The notes under the pieces are model-generated. The model ran no database searches. It was not told where the DNA came from and was given only the letters and a program-made list of their open reading frames with translations. From an uncultured Eubacteriales bacterium (GTDB lineage: Bacteria > Bacillota > Clostridia > Oscillospirales > Acutalibacteraceae): 64,000 nt of DNA. The stretch is from NCBI GenBank assembly GCA_910584745.1, contig CAJUDG010000014.1:56725-120724 (forward strand), given 5' to 3'. Both the position numbers and the translations under genes were made by a program. Positions 16,796 through 25,389 of the stretch are shown here, piece after piece. Position 1 is the stretch's first letter, and each line of letters starts with the position of its first letter.

Positions 16796-17726
16796 GTATA
16801 TAAACCACCTTGAGCAGATAAACGACGCGGCCATCGCGAACCCCCAGCGGATGATAGACGAGGTGGAGGGCAGCTATCGGGAGCACCTTCGTAACATCGC
16901 CAGGAACCTTACGGAGAACTATACCCCCACAAGGATAGTCATGCTCTCGGGCCCCAGCTCCAGTGGTAAGACCACCACCGCCCACCTTTTGCAGAGTTAC
17001 CTTGCGGAGTTCGGGGTGCGTGCCTTTATCATCTCCCTGGACGACTTCTACCTGGGCCGGGACAAGACCCCGCGCCTGCCCGACGGCAGCTTTGATTTTG
17101 AGTCCGTGGCTGCCCTGGACGAGGGGCGCATACGGCAGTGTTTAAGGGACGTGATAGGCTCTGGAGAGTTCACCGTGCCAAGGTACAGCTTCCAGCTGGG
17201 CCGGGCCGACGGTCCGGAACAGGAGTATAAGCTCTCTAAGGGGGACGTGGCCATCGTGGAGGGGCTGCACGCTTTGAACCCATCCTTTACCCAGGACATC
17301 CCCGAGGAGCTGTGCATGAAGCTCTATGTCAGCGTCAAGCAGCAGATAAAGGACGCCAACGGCGAGGTGATCTCCCCCTGGGACATAAGGCTTGTGCGCC
17401 GGATAGTCCGGGACATCCAGTTCAGGGACTCCACCGCCGAGAACACCCTTGCCATGTGGCCCCAGGTGGTGGAGGGCGAGAACAGGTATATCGGCCCCTA
17501 TAGGATAAGCGCCGACTATACCGTGAACTCCATCCACATCTATGAGCCCTGCGTGCTGCGCACCATCGCCATACCCCTTCTGCGGGCCATCGCCGCGGAC
17601 AGCCTCTACTATAAGAAGGCCCGAGACATAGAGTCACGGCTCATGCGCTTCGAGCCGGTGGACCCCTCTTTGGTCCCGGAGAACTCTATGCTCAGGGAGT
17701 TTTTGGGGCGAAAAGGGCTGGAATAA
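16767..17726 (+). CDS. Uridine-kinase-like nucleoside kinase
   Basis: P-loop kinase of 319 residues. The Walker A motif GPSSSGKTT lies near residue 59, followed by ISLDDFYLGRDKTPR, a uridine/phosphoribulokinase-family signature, and IVEGLHALNP. The N-terminal extension of about 50 residues is common in clostridial homologues, some of which are fused to a TGS-like domain; this one has no TGS domain. The likely reaction is phosphorylation of uridine or cytidine, but the substrate is not certain. It starts within the end of hemZ (29-bp overlap) and closes the recJ-rel-hemZ unit. Confidence 0.85.
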   Translation: MSNFASGYIKYINHLEQINDAAIANPQRMIDEVEGSYREHLRNIARNLTENYTPTRIVMLSGPSSSGKTTTAHLLQSYLAEFGVRAFIISLDDFYLGRDKTPRLPDGSFDFESVAALDEGRIRQCLRDVIGSGEFTVPRYSFQLGRADGPEQEYKLSKGDVAIVEGLHALNPSFTQDIPEELCMKLYVSVKQQIKDANGEVISPWDIRLVRRIVRDIQFRDSTAENTLAMWPQVVEGENRYIGPYRISADYTVNSIHIYEPCVLRTIAIPLLRAIAADSLYYKKARDIESRLMRFEPVDPSLVPENSMLREFLGRKGLE

Positions 17727-17792
17727 CCGCGATATGTGGTTTTTAGGTCTACTTCTTAAAGAATTTTTAATGATTTAGAAAGAAAAACCCGC

Positions 17793-17821
17793 TTTACTTT
17801 CGCTCTAAGAGTTGCTATAAT
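17793..17821 (+). promoter_or_regulatory. Sigma-A promoter of the zinc-ribbon protein gene
   Basis: TTTACT (17793-17798), 17-bp spacer, TATAAT (17816-17821). A GGAGGA ribosome binding site and the ATG at 17875 follow. Confidence 0.65.
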
Positions 17822-17874
17822 ATGTACGTGAACGAAAGGCAGGACCGATCAGAATAAAAAAGGAGGACTTTATC

Positions 17875-18351
17875 ATGGGCATTTTAGACGATGTAGTGAT
17901 CAACGCAAAATCTGTCGCGGAGGCAGTCGGCCGCAAGGCAGGCCAGATCGTGGACGTCTCCAAGCTGCGCGTGGGCGCGGCCGAGGTCAACGCCGAAATC
18001 ACCAAGCGCTATCAGACGCTGGGCCAGTATGTATATGAGAACAGCCGCGAGGCCCTTGCCGCCGACCCCGAGGCCATGGGCAAGATGGCGGAGCTGGACG
18101 GGCTGCAGGAGCAGCTTTCAGTCATCAACAAGGAGCTCACCGACAAGCAGAACAAGACCGTCTGCCCCACCTGCGGCAAGCATTGCAGCAATACGGACAT
18201 ATTCTGCAGCACCTGCGGCGCAAAGCTTATAAACGAGCCCGAGCCGGAGCCCATCCCCCAGGAGGGCGGACCCAACGACGAGGCCGCAAAGGCCGCCGCC
18301 CAGGGTCCCGACGCCACTGTGGGCACCATGCCCCCCAGGGAGTTCCCGTAA
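17875..18351 (+). CDS. Zinc-ribbon protein of unknown function
   Basis: A 158-residue soluble protein. Residues 1-95 are predicted helical and coiled (repeated Val/Ala/Glu/Lys heptads). A double CxxC zinc ribbon follows (CPTCGKHC near 100 and CSTCGAKL near 117). The tail is Pro/Glu-rich and disordered. It has its own promoter and a strong terminator, so it is monocistronic. The exact function is unknown. Confidence 0.75.
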   Translation: MGILDDVVINAKSVAEAVGRKAGQIVDVSKLRVGAAEVNAEITKRYQTLGQYVYENSREALAADPEAMGKMAELDGLQEQLSVINKELTDKQNKTVCPTCGKHCSNTDIFCSTCGAKLINEPEPEPIPQEGGPNDEAAKAAAQGPDATVGTMPPREFP

Positions 18352-18376
18352 GCTGACCTGTTAGACGATGGTAACG

Positions 18377-18412
18377 AAAAGCCCCTCCGGATAAACCCGG
18401 AGGGGCTTTTTT
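18377..18412. terminator. Strong bidirectional Rho-independent terminator
   Basis: Perfect 14-bp stem (18377-18390 with 18397-18410), 6-nt loop, T-run on the plus strand and A-run on the left, so it serves both the zinc-ribbon gene and the convergent ABC exporter operon. Confidence 0.9.
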
Positions 18413-18422
18413 GCTTATAGCT

Positions 18423-20201
18423 TTACTGGAACTGCGACTGGTACAGCGCCGCGTAGAAACCGTTTTTCTCCATGAGCTCCCGGTGGGTGCCCTGTTCCAC
18501 GATATCCCCGTCCCGGACCACCAGGATATTATTGGCGTTCTGTATGGTGGAAAGCCTATGGGCGATGACGAAGCAGGTCTTATCCTTCATCAGCGTGCGC
18601 ATGGCCGCCTGTATCTGCTGCTCGGTGCGGGTGTCCACGTTGGAGGTGGCCTCGTCCAGTATCAGCATCTTGGCGTCCAGCAGCATGGCCCGGGCTATAG
18701 TCAAAAGCTGCTTCTGGCCCTGGGAGATGTTTATGCCGTTCTCGTCCAGGATGGTGTCATAGCCCTTTGGCAGGGCCATTATGTACCTGTGTATCCTGGC
18801 GGCCTTTGCCGCGGCCTCCACGTCCGAGCGCTTCGCGTCCTTCCTGCCGTAGGCCAGGTTCTCGAAGATGGTGCCGGTAAAGAGCCAGGTGTCCTGCAGC
18901 ACCATTGCGTATGAGAGCCGCAGGCTCTTTCTGGTGATATCCTGGATGTCCCGGCCGTCCAGGGTTATCTGTCCCCGGTCCGGGTCGTAGAAGCGCATAA
19001 GGAGGTTTATAAGCGTGGTCTTTCCCGCGCCGGTGGGGCCGACGATAGCGGTGAGCCCTCCGGGAGGGGCGTGCAGGCTAAGGTCGTGGATTATCTCCTT
19101 GTCCTTCTCATAGCCGAAGCCCACATGGTCCATCTTAACGTCCCCGTCCACCTTGGACAGCTCCACGGCCTCCGGCCTGTCCTCGGGCTCGGTGGGCTGG
19201 TCCATCAGGTCGAAGACCCGCTCCGCCGCGGCGCAGGCGGACTGGAGCTCGCTGACGATGTTCGCCATCTCGTTTATGGGCCCGGAAAACCTGCGGGAGT
19301 AGAGTACGAAGCTTGAAAGGTCGCCTATGGATATCCTTCCCAGCAAAAACAGTATGGAGCCGAAAACGCTTATAAAGGCCAGGGACAGGTTGTTGATGAA
19401 GTTCACCGAGGGCCCTGTCATGGCGCCGTAGTATTCCGCGTTATAGTAAGCGTCAACGGCCTCTTTATTCTTCTTGTCAAAGCGGCCTATCTGGGTCTGC
19501 TCCTGGTGATAGGCCTTGGTGGTCTTCTGGCCGCTTATGACCTCCTCCACAAAGCCGTTTAGCTGGCCCAGCATCACAGAGCGCTTATGAAAGAGGGGCC
19601 GGACCTTTTTGGTCATGTACCGTGTGAACATCACCGACATGGGTATGGTGACCACGAACACCAGCACCAGCATGGGCGATATGGCTATCATCATGATAAG
19701 CGAGCCGAAGACCGTTATGGCGCTGGCGGCTATCTGCAAGAGGTCGTTTGAAAGTGAGGCATTCACCGTGTCGATATCGTAGGAGATATGGCTGACGATA
19801 TCCCCGGTCTGGTGCCGGTCAAAGTATTTCACCGGCAGCAGGGTCAGCCGGTCGAAGACCTGCTGGCGCATCTCCCGCACTATCTTCTGGCTCAGGTGTA
19901 TCATCAGTATGGACAGCCCGTAGCTGAGCCCGGAGGACACGGCGTAAAAGGCCACCATGAGCCCGCAGTAGAAGAAGACGCTCTTAAAATCCACCCCGCC
20001 CTTTACAAGCCCGATGGCATCGATGGCCCGGCCCGAGAGGTAGGGTCCCAAAAGGGCTAAGAGGTTGCTGCCCACAGTCAGCAGCACGGCTCCCAGGGCC
20101 ATGAACTTGTGGGCGTATATGTAGGACCACAGGCGTATAAGCACCTTTTTGCGGTCCTTAGGCTTCTCTATGGGTCCCCTCGGCATGAATCTTGGCGGCA
20201 T
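18423..20201 (-). CDS. ABC exporter subunit (permease-ATPase), second of a pair
   Basis: Half-transporter of 592 residues: N-terminal six-helix permease domain (about 30-320), then the nucleotide-binding domain with Walker A GPTGAGKTTLINLL, signature NISQGQKQLL and Walker B MLILDEATSNVD. The Ser at the third position of the ABC signature is shifted relative to the canonical LSGGQ (ISQGQ), while the partner subunit is canonical; asymmetric sites are usual in heterodimeric multidrug exporters. Its ATG overlaps the stop of the first subunit (TAATG-type). The substrate is unknown; drug or lipid export is likely. Confidence 0.93.
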   Translation of the reverse strand: MPPRFMPRGPIEKPKDRKKVLIRLWSYIYAHKFMALGAVLLTVGSNLLALLGPYLSGRAIDAIGLVKGGVDFKSVFFYCGLMVAFYAVSSGLSYGLSILMIHLSQKIVREMRQQVFDRLTLLPVKYFDRHQTGDIVSHISYDIDTVNASLSNDLLQIAASAITVFGSLIMMIAISPMLVLVFVVTIPMSVMFTRYMTKKVRPLFHKRSVMLGQLNGFVEEVISGQKTTKAYHQEQTQIGRFDKKNKEAVDAYYNAEYYGAMTGPSVNFINNLSLAFISVFGSILFLLGRISIGDLSSFVLYSRRFSGPINEMANIVSELQSACAAAERVFDLMDQPTEPEDRPEAVELSKVDGDVKMDHVGFGYEKDKEIIHDLSLHAPPGGLTAIVGPTGAGKTTLINLLMRFYDPDRGQITLDGRDIQDITRKSLRLSYAMVLQDTWLFTGTIFENLAYGRKDAKRSDVEAAAKAARIHRYIMALPKGYDTILDENGINISQGQKQLLTIARAMLLDAKMLILDEATSNVDTRTEQQIQAAMRTLMKDKTCFVIAHRLSTIQNANNILVVRDGDIVEQGTHRELMEKNGFYAALYQSQFQ

Positions 20202-21916
20202 TAGTCCTTCCTCCCCTCTCCCATCTGGGACGTGGCTATCTCTCTGTACACATCACAGCTCTCCATCAGCTCCTCATGGGTGCCGTAGCCCAGCTCACGG
20301 CCCTCGTCCAGCACCAGGATGTGGTCGGCGTGGAGTATGGAGCTGACACGCTGGGCGATTATCACCGTGGTTATCCCGGCGTACTCCTCCCGAAGGCCCT
20401 TCCTAAGGGTCGCGTCGGTCTTATAGTCCAATGCCGAGGAGGAGTCGTCCAGCACCAGTATCTCCGGGGTCCCGGCCAGGGCCCTTGCCACAAGCACCCG
20501 CTGCTTCTGCCCGCCGGAGAGGTTGGTGCCCTTGGAGGTCAGCATATGGGAAAAACCGTCGGGCAGCCCGGAGATGAACTCCATGGCCTGGGCGCATCTG
20601 GCGGCCTTCTCTATCTCCGCGTCCGAGAGGCCCCGGCCAAAGTCGATGTTCTCCCGGATGGTGTCGGCGAAAAGCGCGTCGTTCTGGAAGACCACCCCGA
20701 ACTTCGTGTGCAGCTCCTCCTCGGGGATGGAGCTGACAGGCCGGCCGTCTATGGCTATCCTGCCGCCGTCGGTATCGTAGAGGCGCATGAGCAGGTTGAT
20801 AAGGGTGGACTTGCCGCAGCCCGTGGCCCCAATGATGCCCAGGGTCTCCCCCCTTTTCAGCCGGAAGCCGATGTCCTCCACATTGGGGTCGGTCTTATTG
20901 TAGGAGAAGGTGACATTGTCAAACTCCACATGGTACGGCGAGTCCTCTCTCTCTGCCGGCTCCACCGCCAGGTCCTTGGGTGCCGAGAGTATCTGGGCTA
21001 TGCGGTCGCCGCTGGCGGAGCTTCTTGAAAAGGACACGAATATGCGCGTCATGGCCATCATGGCGTTGAGAATTATCGTGAAATAGCTCAAAAACGCGAT
21101 TATTTTGCCCGGCTGGGTAAGGCCGTCGTTCACCCTGAAGGCACCCACTATGATGACCGCCGTAAGCCCCATGTTCAAAAACAGGTTCATCAAAGGGTTC
21201 GTCAGGGCCATGGTGGTCCCGGCCCGGGTCTCCTTCTGGGATACGCCCTCGTTCACCCCGGCAAAGCGCTCCTTCTCATAGTCCACCTTGGAGAGGGCCT
21301 TAATTACCCTTATGCCCGAGATTGTCTCCCGCACGGTGCGCACCATGCCGTCAACACTCTGCTGCAATTCCGTGTACATGGGCACGCCCCTTCTGGACAC
21401 GCTGTACACCAACACCCCGATAAAGGGCAGGGTGCACACCAGCACCAGGGTCAGCACCGGGTCCAGGGTCAGGGTTATAAGTATGCCGCCGATCAGAAGT
21501 ATGGGGGCCCGGATGCCGATGCGCTGCATCATGCCCAGCATCTGGTGCACGTTATATGTATCGGTGGTGAGCCTTGCCTCCAGGGAGGGTATGCCGTAGG
21601 AGTCCACCTGCCCGCAGGAGAGCCCCGATATCTTTTCAAACAGGTCGTGGCGTATCTTCTCGGTGGTGTGCTGGGCCACCCAGGCGGCCATGCGGTTAGC
21701 GAGGATGTTCGTAAGCCAGGCCATCACCGCCGCCCCCACCATGGCCGCGCCCCACAGGGCCACAAGGCCCATGTCCCCCGTGGGGGCCACCTCGTCGATC
21801 ATGTACGAGAGTATCCAGGGCAGTAATAGGTCCATCACAGAGCCGATGAACTTGATGGTCAGCCCCAGGCTCATGCGGGGCACAAAAGGCCGAAGATAGC
21901 GGAATATCATTCTCAT
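20201..21916 (-). CDS. ABC exporter subunit (permease-ATPase), first of a pair
   Basis: Half-transporter of 571 residues with an N-terminal six-helix domain and a C-terminal ATPase: Walker A GATGCGKSTLINLL, signature NLSGGQKQR, Walker B ILVLDDSSSALD. The residue after Walker B is Asp (DDSS) rather than the catalytic Glu, a degenerate site typical of one partner of heterodimeric exporters. The start at 21916 is preceded by AAGGAGAG at 8-bp spacing; longer in-frame starts up to 22030 would run through the promoter. Transcribed from the operator-controlled promoter at 21956-21991. Confidence 0.93.
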   Translation of the reverse strand: MRMIFRYLRPFVPRMSLGLTIKFIGSVMDLLLPWILSYMIDEVAPTGDMGLVALWGAAMVGAAVMAWLTNILANRMAAWVAQHTTEKIRHDLFEKISGLSCGQVDSYGIPSLEARLTTDTYNVHQMLGMMQRIGIRAPILLIGGILITLTLDPVLTLVLVCTLPFIGVLVYSVSRRGVPMYTELQQSVDGMVRTVRETISGIRVIKALSKVDYEKERFAGVNEGVSQKETRAGTTMALTNPLMNLFLNMGLTAVIIVGAFRVNDGLTQPGKIIAFLSYFTIILNAMMAMTRIFVSFSRSSASGDRIAQILSAPKDLAVEPAEREDSPYHVEFDNVTFSYNKTDPNVEDIGFRLKRGETLGIIGATGCGKSTLINLLMRLYDTDGGRIAIDGRPVSSIPEEELHTKFGVVFQNDALFADTIRENIDFGRGLSDAEIEKAARCAQAMEFISGLPDGFSHMLTSKGTNLSGGQKQRVLVARALAGTPEILVLDDSSSALDYKTDATLRKGLREEYAGITTVIIAQRVSSILHADHILVLDEGRELGYGTHEELMESCDVYREIATSQMGEGRKD

Positions 21917-21955
21917 TGGCGCGCTCTCCTTATGGGGAATTTTCACTGTGCTCCC

Positions 21956-21991
21956 ATTATACAACAATATAGTTGACGTTGCAACTATATT
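21956..21991 (-). promoter_or_regulatory. ABC exporter promoter with overlapping palindromic operator
   Basis: On the minus strand TTGCAA (21984-21979), 17-bp spacer, TATAAT (21961-21956). A 10-bp inverted repeat, AATATAGTTG (21966-21975) and CAACTATATT (21982-21991), covers the -35 box and most of the spacer. Such TAGTTGCAACTA-like palindromes are typical of MarR-family operators. No regulator gene is adjacent, so the repressor would be encoded elsewhere. Confidence 0.65.
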
Positions 21992-22033
21992 TTGAAAAAT
22001 ATCCGCCGTGCCGGGCTCCGTCCCCCCCAAAAT

Positions 22034-22062
22034 TTGACAACCGCGCCCAAAGTGGTTATAAT
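22034..22062 (+). promoter_or_regulatory. Consensus sigma-A promoter of the surface-polymer cluster
   Basis: TTGACA (22034-22039), 17-bp spacer, TATAAT (22057-22062); a second TATAAT overlaps at 22062-22067. Both hexamers match consensus. It lies about 46 bp ahead of the first glycosyltransferase. Confidence 0.8.
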
Positions 22063-22107
22063 ATAATCCTATATATGCAAAAATAGCGTAAAATGGAGGG
22101 TCAGCCC

Positions 22108-23079
22108 ATGCCGAAGGTCACTGTGGCCGTGCCGGTATATAACGTGGAAAAATACCTTGAAAAATGCGCGCGGTCCGTACTGTCCCAGACGGAAAAGGAC
22201 ATCGAGCTCCTCTTTATAGACGACGGCTCCACCGACGGCAGCGGGGCCCTCTGTGACAGCATCGCCAAGACGGACCCCCGGGTGCGGGTCATACACCAGG
22301 AGAATCGGGGGCTTGGCGGCGCGCGGAACACCGGCATAGAGAATGCCCGGGGAGAGTGGATAATATTCCCGGACAGCGACGACTGGCTTGAGCCGGAAAC
22401 TGTTGAGAGGGCTCTGAAAGCGGCTGAGAGTGCGAGTGCTGATATGGCGGTATTCGCCTTCCGCTCGGTGGACGATAGCGGGAACACTTTGGCGGAGTTC
22501 AGGGAGGACCTGCCGGAGAACGTCCCCCTGGACCCGGGAGAGCGCGGGGACCTGCTTCTTATAGCCACCAGCGCCTGCAATAAGCTGTACAAGACCGAGC
22601 TGTTCAAAAGGACCGGCCTGCGCTATCCCCCAAGGGTCTGGTATGAGGACACCCGCACCACGGTGAAGCTTGTCCCCGCCTGCCGCGCCATAGTTTATAT
22701 TGATTTTATGGGCTATAACTATTACCAGCGCCCGGGTTCCATAATGAACAGCGCGAATCTCGCGCGCAACAGGGAGATAATCGACGCCTTTGACGATATC
22801 CTGTCCTGGTACAGGGAGCAGGGGCTCTTTGAAAAATACCGCCGGGAGCTCATGCACATGGCCGTGTCCCACGTCTATCTGTCCGCAGCCGTGCGGGTGC
22901 TCAGGCAGGACCCCGGACACCCGCTGACAGAGGAGCTGCTGGAGTATGTGGAAAAGACCTTCCCGGACTTTAGACGTGACCCGTACATCTCCAGGCTCAA
23001 CAGGAAACAGCGGATAGCCATAAGCCTTTTGAGACGGCGGCGCATAAAGCTGCTTAATCTGATATTTAACATGAAATGA
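22108..23079 (+). CDS. Family 2 glycosyltransferase
   Basis: GT-A fold glycosyltransferase of 323 residues. The N-terminus KVTVAVPVYNVEKYLEKC, the DDGSTDGS nucleotide-binding motif and the PDSDDW acceptor/metal motif are typical of GT2. The start at 22108 has GGAGGG 7 bp upstream; an ATG at 22093 has none. It probably adds a sugar to an exported surface polymer. It is followed 9 bp later by a close paralogue, evidently a tandem duplicate. Confidence 0.9.
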   Translation: MPKVTVAVPVYNVEKYLEKCARSVLSQTEKDIELLFIDDGSTDGSGALCDSIAKTDPRVRVIHQENRGLGGARNTGIENARGEWIIFPDSDDWLEPETVERALKAAESASADMAVFAFRSVDDSGNTLAEFREDLPENVPLDPGERGDLLLIATSACNKLYKTELFKRTGLRYPPRVWYEDTRTTVKLVPACRAIVYIDFMGYNYYQRPGSIMNSANLARNREIIDAFDDILSWYREQGLFEKYRRELMHMAVSHVYLSAAVRVLRQDPGHPLTEELLEYVEKTFPDFRRDPYISRLNRKQRIAISLLRRRRIKLLNLIFNMK

Positions 23080-23088
23080 GGTAAACCC

Positions 23089-24063
23089 ATGCCAAAGGTC
23101 ACCGTTGCCGTGCCGGTATATAATGTGGAAAAATATCTTGAAAAATGCGCTGATTCCATCCTGTCCCAGACGGAAAGTGACATCGAGCTATTGTTTATCG
23201 ACGACGGCTCCACCGACAGCAGCGGGGCCCTCTGCGACAGCATTGCCCGAAGGGATCCCCGGGCCCGGGTGATACATCAGGAAAATAAGGGCCTTGGCGG
23301 GGCGCGGAACACCGGCATAGAGAACGCCTTGGGAGATTGGATAATCTTCCCGGACAGCGACGACTGGCTCGAGCCGGAGACCGTTGAGAGGGCGCTGAAA
23401 GCGGCGGAGGATGCGGGGGCGGATATGTCATTGTTCGCATTTCGCTCGGTGGACGAGCGGGGCACGGCTATCTCCGAGCACTTTGAAAACCTGCCGGAGG
23501 GCACGGCCCTTGACCCGCGCGGGCGCAGAGACCTGCTGCTGATAGCCCCCAGCGCCTGGTCCAAGCTCTATCGGACTGAGCTGTTCAAAAGGACCGGGGT
23601 GCGCTATCCTCCCAGGGTGTGGTACGAGGATATCCGCACCACCTCAAAGCTGCTGCCGGACTGCCGCCGGGTGGTGTATACCGGCTATGTGGGCTATAAC
23701 TACCTCCAGCGGCCAGGGTCCATTATGAACAATATGACTCTTGCGCGAAACCGGGAGATAATCGACGCCTTCGAGGACATTCTGGGCTGGTACAGAGAGC
23801 GGGGGCTATTTGACGAATACAGGCAGGAGCTTGAGTATCTCACACTGTTCCATCTGTACCTGACGGCCTCCGTGCGCGTGGCGCGGGCCGATCCCGGGCA
23901 TCCGCTGCTGGAGGAATTTGCCGTATGGGTGAAAGAGCGCTTCCCGGACTACCGCGGCAACCCATACCTTAAGGGCCTTGGCCGCTCAAAGCGGCTGGCT
24001 CTGTGGCTGACGGAGCATAAGCTTTACGGCCTTTTAAAGCTGGCCTTTCAGTTAAAAGGCTAG
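23089..24063 (+). CDS. Family 2 glycosyltransferase, tandem paralogue
   Basis: GT2 enzyme of 324 residues, nearly identical in its first 100 residues to the preceding one (same KVTVAVPVYN, DDGSTDSS and PDSDDW motifs), with more divergence toward the C-terminus. Such duplicates usually transfer different sugars or act on different positions of one repeat unit. GAGGTAAACCC precedes the ATG. Same operon. Confidence 0.9.
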   Translation: MPKVTVAVPVYNVEKYLEKCADSILSQTESDIELLFIDDGSTDSSGALCDSIARRDPRARVIHQENKGLGGARNTGIENALGDWIIFPDSDDWLEPETVERALKAAEDAGADMSLFAFRSVDERGTAISEHFENLPEGTALDPRGRRDLLLIAPSAWSKLYRTELFKRTGVRYPPRVWYEDIRTTSKLLPDCRRVVYTGYVGYNYLQRPGSIMNNMTLARNREIIDAFEDILGWYRERGLFDEYRQELEYLTLFHLYLTASVRVARADPGHPLLEEFAVWVKERFPDYRGNPYLKGLGRSKRLALWLTEHKLYGLLKLAFQLKG

Positions 24064-24078
24064 ATTGGAGTGATAAGA

Positions 24079-25389
24079 TTGGGTTTAAAAGAAAAATGGA
24101 GGGCCCGCCAGCGCCACAGCCTGCTGGAAAACACGGTGATGCTGTATATTTTGCAGTTCTCCAACATGGCCCTGGGTATGCTGACCCAGGGGTATAAGAT
24201 GCGGGTGCTTGGGGTGGAGCTGGTGGGGCTTTTGGGCGCGGCCTCTTACACCTCCAATTTCTTCCTTATATTTTTGGATTTCGGCTTTCTGCTCTCGGCC
24301 ACGGCCAAGGTCTCCGCAAGGCGGGAGGATAAGCGGGAGCTCTCGCGGATACTGTCCTGCGTTGTGGCGGCAAAGGTCATCTTTACCGTCATATCCGCCG
24401 TTGTGCTGACCGTCTTCATCGTGCCAAAGCTCACCGGAACAGGGGAGGTGCTGGCCTACTACTTCTTCCTCTTATCCTGCGTGGCGGCCACCATGCTGCC
24501 CGACTATATGTACCGCGGCCTTGAGCAGATGTCGGCCATCACCATCCGCGCCGTGGCCATAAAGTTCGTGGCCACGGCCCTTACCTTCGTGCTGGTACGG
24601 CGGCCCGAGGACTTCTACCTTTGCCCGCTGTGCACGGCCATCGGGAACCTCGGTGCCCTGGCCTTTGTGTACTGGCACCTGAGAAGCCGGGTGGGCGTGG
24701 GCTTTACCCGGGTGGGCATACGGGAGATATGGGTGGAGATAAAGGACTCCTCCCAGTTCCTGCTCTCCCGAATGGCCGCCTCCATCAACTCGAACCTTAA
24801 CGGCCTGCTTTTAAAGCACGCCATGCCCGAGACCGGCCTTGGCATATACAGAAACCCCGAGATAGCCACCGGCCTTTACACCAACGCCGACACGGTGATA
24901 AACGCCGCCAGAAACGGCATGTCCCCCATCGCCGACAGTCTCTACCCCCATATGATGAAGCATAGGAATTTCAGCATCGTCAAAAAGGCCATGCTTTTCA
25001 TCTACCCGGTGATACTGCTGGGCTGCGCCTTTGTGTTCACCTTCGCCGAGCCCCTTCTGACCCTGTGGCTGGGGCCCGGAGGCAAAGACGTGGTGCTGCC
25101 CTTGCGGCTGATGATACCGGTGGCGGTGTTCTGTTTCCCCAACTATGTGCTGGGCTATCCCACCCTTGGGGCCATGGGCCTTGCGAAATACGCCAATATC
25201 TCCACGGGCTTCGGCACGGTGATCTACCTTCTGGGCGCGTTTATCTGCCGCTCCACAGTTGGTATCAGCCTGCCGGCGCTATGCATACTGTCTTCGGTGA
25301 CGGAGTTCTCCATACTCCTGTTCAGGCTTGTGGTGATAGTGAAAAACCGCAGGCTGCTGTACGGCCCTGCCGGGGAGGATAAGAAATGA
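24079..25389 (+). CDS. Polysaccharide flippase-like membrane protein (MATE/MOP superfamily)
   Basis: Integral membrane protein of about 437 residues with 12 or more hydrophobic segments, similar to Wzx/RfbX-type lipid-linked oligosaccharide flippases. It lies among glycosyltransferases, which supports translocation of an undecaprenyl-linked intermediate. A TTG at 24079 sits 8 bp after GGAG; a GTG at 24070 overlaps that motif and is less likely. It overlaps the next gene by 4 bp (ATGA). Confidence 0.85.
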   Translation: MGLKEKWRARQRHSLLENTVMLYILQFSNMALGMLTQGYKMRVLGVELVGLLGAASYTSNFFLIFLDFGFLLSATAKVSARREDKRELSRILSCVVAAKVIFTVISAVVLTVFIVPKLTGTGEVLAYYFFLLSCVAATMLPDYMYRGLEQMSAITIRAVAIKFVATALTFVLVRRPEDFYLCPLCTAIGNLGALAFVYWHLRSRVGVGFTRVGIREIWVEIKDSSQFLLSRMAASINSNLNGLLLKHAMPETGLGIYRNPEIATGLYTNADTVINAARNGMSPIADSLYPHMMKHRNFSIVKKAMLFIYPVILLGCAFVFTFAEPLLTLWLGPGGKDVVLPLRLMIPVAVFCFPNYVLGYPTLGAMGLAKYANISTGFGTVIYLLGAFICRSTVGISLPALCILSSVTEFSILLFRLVVIVKNRRLLYGPAGEDKK

